Of a stretch of 23,379 nt of DNA, positions 22,080-23,379 are shown piece by piece. Origin of the DNA: DATLYH01 sp035575035. Its GTDB lineage: Bacteria; Planctomycetota; Planctomycetia; Gemmatales; Gemmataceae. The position numbers and the translations under genes were made by a program. Location: assembly GCA_035575035.1 (NCBI GenBank), contig DATLYH010000037.1, positions 1-23,379 of the forward strand. Direction: 5' to 3'. The notes under the pieces are model-generated. The model was given only the letters and a program-made list of their open reading frames with translations. It was not told the origin of the DNA and ran no database searches. Within the stretch, counting starts at the first letter, position 1. Every line of letters starts with the position of its first letter.

Positions 22080-23379
22080 GGCGGCAGCTACGGCAAGCCG
22101 GGGCCGGGCTGAAGGGGTACGGACGGCTGCTCCGCTACGCGCTCGCCGACTGGAAAGGGTGGGCGTTCATCGTCGGGGTGACCCTGCTCAGCAGCGCCTT
22201 TGACCTGCTGACCCCTTGGCCGATGAAGGTCCTCGTCGATCAGGTGCTCGGTCAGGAGCCGATGCCGGAGTCGATCGCCCGGGTTGTCCAAGTCCTACCG
22301 GGAGGCGGCACGGCGGGCGGGCTCATCGCCTGGGTCGCGGGGGCCGGGCTGGCGATCTTCGGGGTCGGCAGTCTGATGGACGTCCTCCTCACCCGCGCCT
22401 GGCTCCGGGTGGGTCAGGGAATGGTCTACCGGCTGGCCGCCGACTTGTTCGCCCGACTGCTGCGCCGTTCGCTGCTGTTCCACCGTCGAAACTCGGTCGG
22501 CGACTCGATGAGCCGGATCACCGGCGACAGCTGGTGTGTCTACAAACTGGTGGACACACTGCTTTTCGCCCCCGGACATGCCCTGATCACCCTGATCGGA
22601 ATGGTGGTGTTGATGGCGCGCATGGACCCGAACCTGACGCTGCTGGCGCTGGCAGTCGCACCGTTTCTGACCGGTTCGTCCCTGCTGCTGGGTCGGCCGA
22701 TCCGCGCCGCGGCCCGGGCGCGCCGGGAGATCGAAAGCCGCATTCAGTCCCACGTCCAGCAGACGCTCAGCGGCATCCCCGTGGTCCAGGCCTTTGCCCG
22801 CGAGGAGCACGAGCAGAACCGCCTCCGGCAATTCACCGAAGCGGCCGTGCGGGCGCAACAGCGAAGCACCCTGGTGGGCGGTCTTTCGGAATTGGCCTCC
22901 GGCCTGATCGTCACACTGGGGACCGGACTCGTCCTCTGGTTCGGCGCGCGGCAGGTCCTGCGGGGTGAGCTGACCGTTGGCAGTCTCCTGGTGTTCCTCG
23001 CTTACCTGGGATCGCTCCAGACACAGCTGAAGGCGTTCACCGGCATCCATGCGGCGCTCCAGGAGATCGGCGCCAGCGTGGACCGGGTGCATGAGGTGCT
23101 GGAAGCGGTGCCGGAAGTAAGCGACCGTCCCGGTGCCCTGACGCTCCGCTCCGCCCGCGGCCATGTCCGCCTGGAAGAGGTCACCTTCGGCTACGAGCCG
23201 GGCCGGCCCGTGCTCCAGCAGGTCAGCCTGGAACTCCCCCCCGGCCACATCGTCGCCCTGGTCGGCGTCAGCGGCGCCGGCAAAAGCACCCTGGCCGCCC
23301 TCCTGGGCCGCCTTTTCGACCCTTGGCAAGGACGCCTCACCCTCGACGGCATCGACTTTCGCGATCTTCGCCTGGCCAG
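22076..23379 (+). CDS. ABC exporter with fused membrane and ATPase domains, MsbA-like (partial)
   Basis: Open from ATG 22076 to the window edge (434 codons). The ATG overlaps the TGA of the upstream frame (ATGA), so translation is coupled. Residues ~1-330 form a six-helix exporter membrane domain with the typical DLLTPWPMKVLVDQVL near helix 1, RITGDSW after helix 2, and the coupling-helix piece SGIPVVQAFAREEHE. The nucleotide-binding domain starts at about residue 362 (VRLEEVTFGYEPG), with the A-loop tyrosine in FGYEP and Walker A GVSGAGKS at 397-404. Signature motif, Walker B and H-loop lie outside the window. Such exporters move lipids, lipid-linked glycans or peptides; the neighbouring glycosyltransferase fusion suggests a glycan or glycolipid. 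Substrate is unknown. Confidence 0.93.
   Translation, partial: MRRQLRQAGAGLKGYGRLLRYALADWKGWAFIVGVTLLSSAFDLLTPWPMKVLVDQVLGQEPMPESIARVVQVLPGGGTAGGLIAWVAGAGLAIFGVGSLMDVLLTRAWLRVGQGMVYRLAADLFARLLRRSLLFHRRNSVGDSMSRITGDSWCVYKLVDTLLFAPGHALITLIGMVVLMARMDPNLTLLALAVAPFLTGSSLLLGRPIRAAARARREIESRIQSHVQQTLSGIPVVQAFAREEHEQNRLRQFTEAAVRAQQRSTLVGGLSELASGLIVTLGTGLVLWFGARQVLRGELTVGSLLVFLAYLGSLQTQLKAFTGIHAALQEIGASVDRVHEVLEAVPEVSDRPGALTLRSARGHVRLEEVTFGYEPGRPVLQQVSLELPPGHIVALVGVSGAGKSTLAALLGRLFDPWQGRLTLDGIDFRDLRLA

Overview
The window looks like chromosomal DNA of a high-GC planctomycete, most likely from the Gemmatales/Gemmataceae. The evidence is two DUF1559 pseudopilin-like genes (a family expanded in Planctomycetota), a Bat-like operon of von Willebrand A proteins ending in a very large exported protein, many GTG starts, and dispersed GC-rich palindromic repeats between and inside genes. 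The taxonomic call is an inference from gene content; no rRNA or tRNA gene was found.

Layout. (1) 3-5742, plus strand: the end of one membrane protein, a VWA protein, a small tetratricopeptide-like protein and a ~1240-residue exported, membrane-anchored protein, probably one aerotolerance/Bat-type operon. (2) 5795-6936, minus strand: aat (leucyl/phenylalanyl-tRNA-protein transferase) and a small exported STN-like protein. (3) 7153-10695, plus strand: a HEAT-repeat / double AAA+ (ClpA/ClpC-like) protein whose C-terminal third aligns along its whole length with bacterial release factor 2 but has lost both the SPF and GGQ motifs. It ends inside a block of short repeats. (4) 10939-13988, plus strand: a D-threonine-aldolase/D-serine-dehydratase-like PLP enzyme, then a cobalamin riboswitch followed by a DUF1559 gene and a DUF71/COG2102 PP-loop ATPase. 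(5) 14031-17659: a repeat block, an MFS transporter (minus) that takes its stop codon from the repeat, a small unknown gene (plus) and an exported N-acyl-D-amino-acid deacylase (minus). (6) 17660-18522: about 860 bases without an intact gene, holding the decayed tail of an exopolysaccharide sugar transferase and a second copy of the dispersed repeat. (7) 18523-23379, plus strand: a second DUF1559 gene, a glycoside-hydrolase-like/GT2 fusion interrupted by an in-frame TAG, its in-frame continuation, and an ABC exporter that runs off the window.

How the parts may work together. The riboswitch-DUF1559-DUF71 unit fits a B12-controlled operon, because part of the DUF71 family has been proposed to act in B12 salvage. 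The last unit (pseudopilin-like protein, surface sugar enzyme/glycosyltransferase, MsbA-type exporter, sugar transferase relic) suggests extracellular polysaccharide. The PLP enzyme and the D-aminoacylase both act on D-amino acids but are in separate transcription units. The strongest candidate for an undescribed system is the AAA+/release-factor-like fusion: a Clp-type unfoldase with a catalytically dead ribosome-A-site mimic, which suggests a role in ribosome or translation quality control. That role is inference from domain architecture alone.
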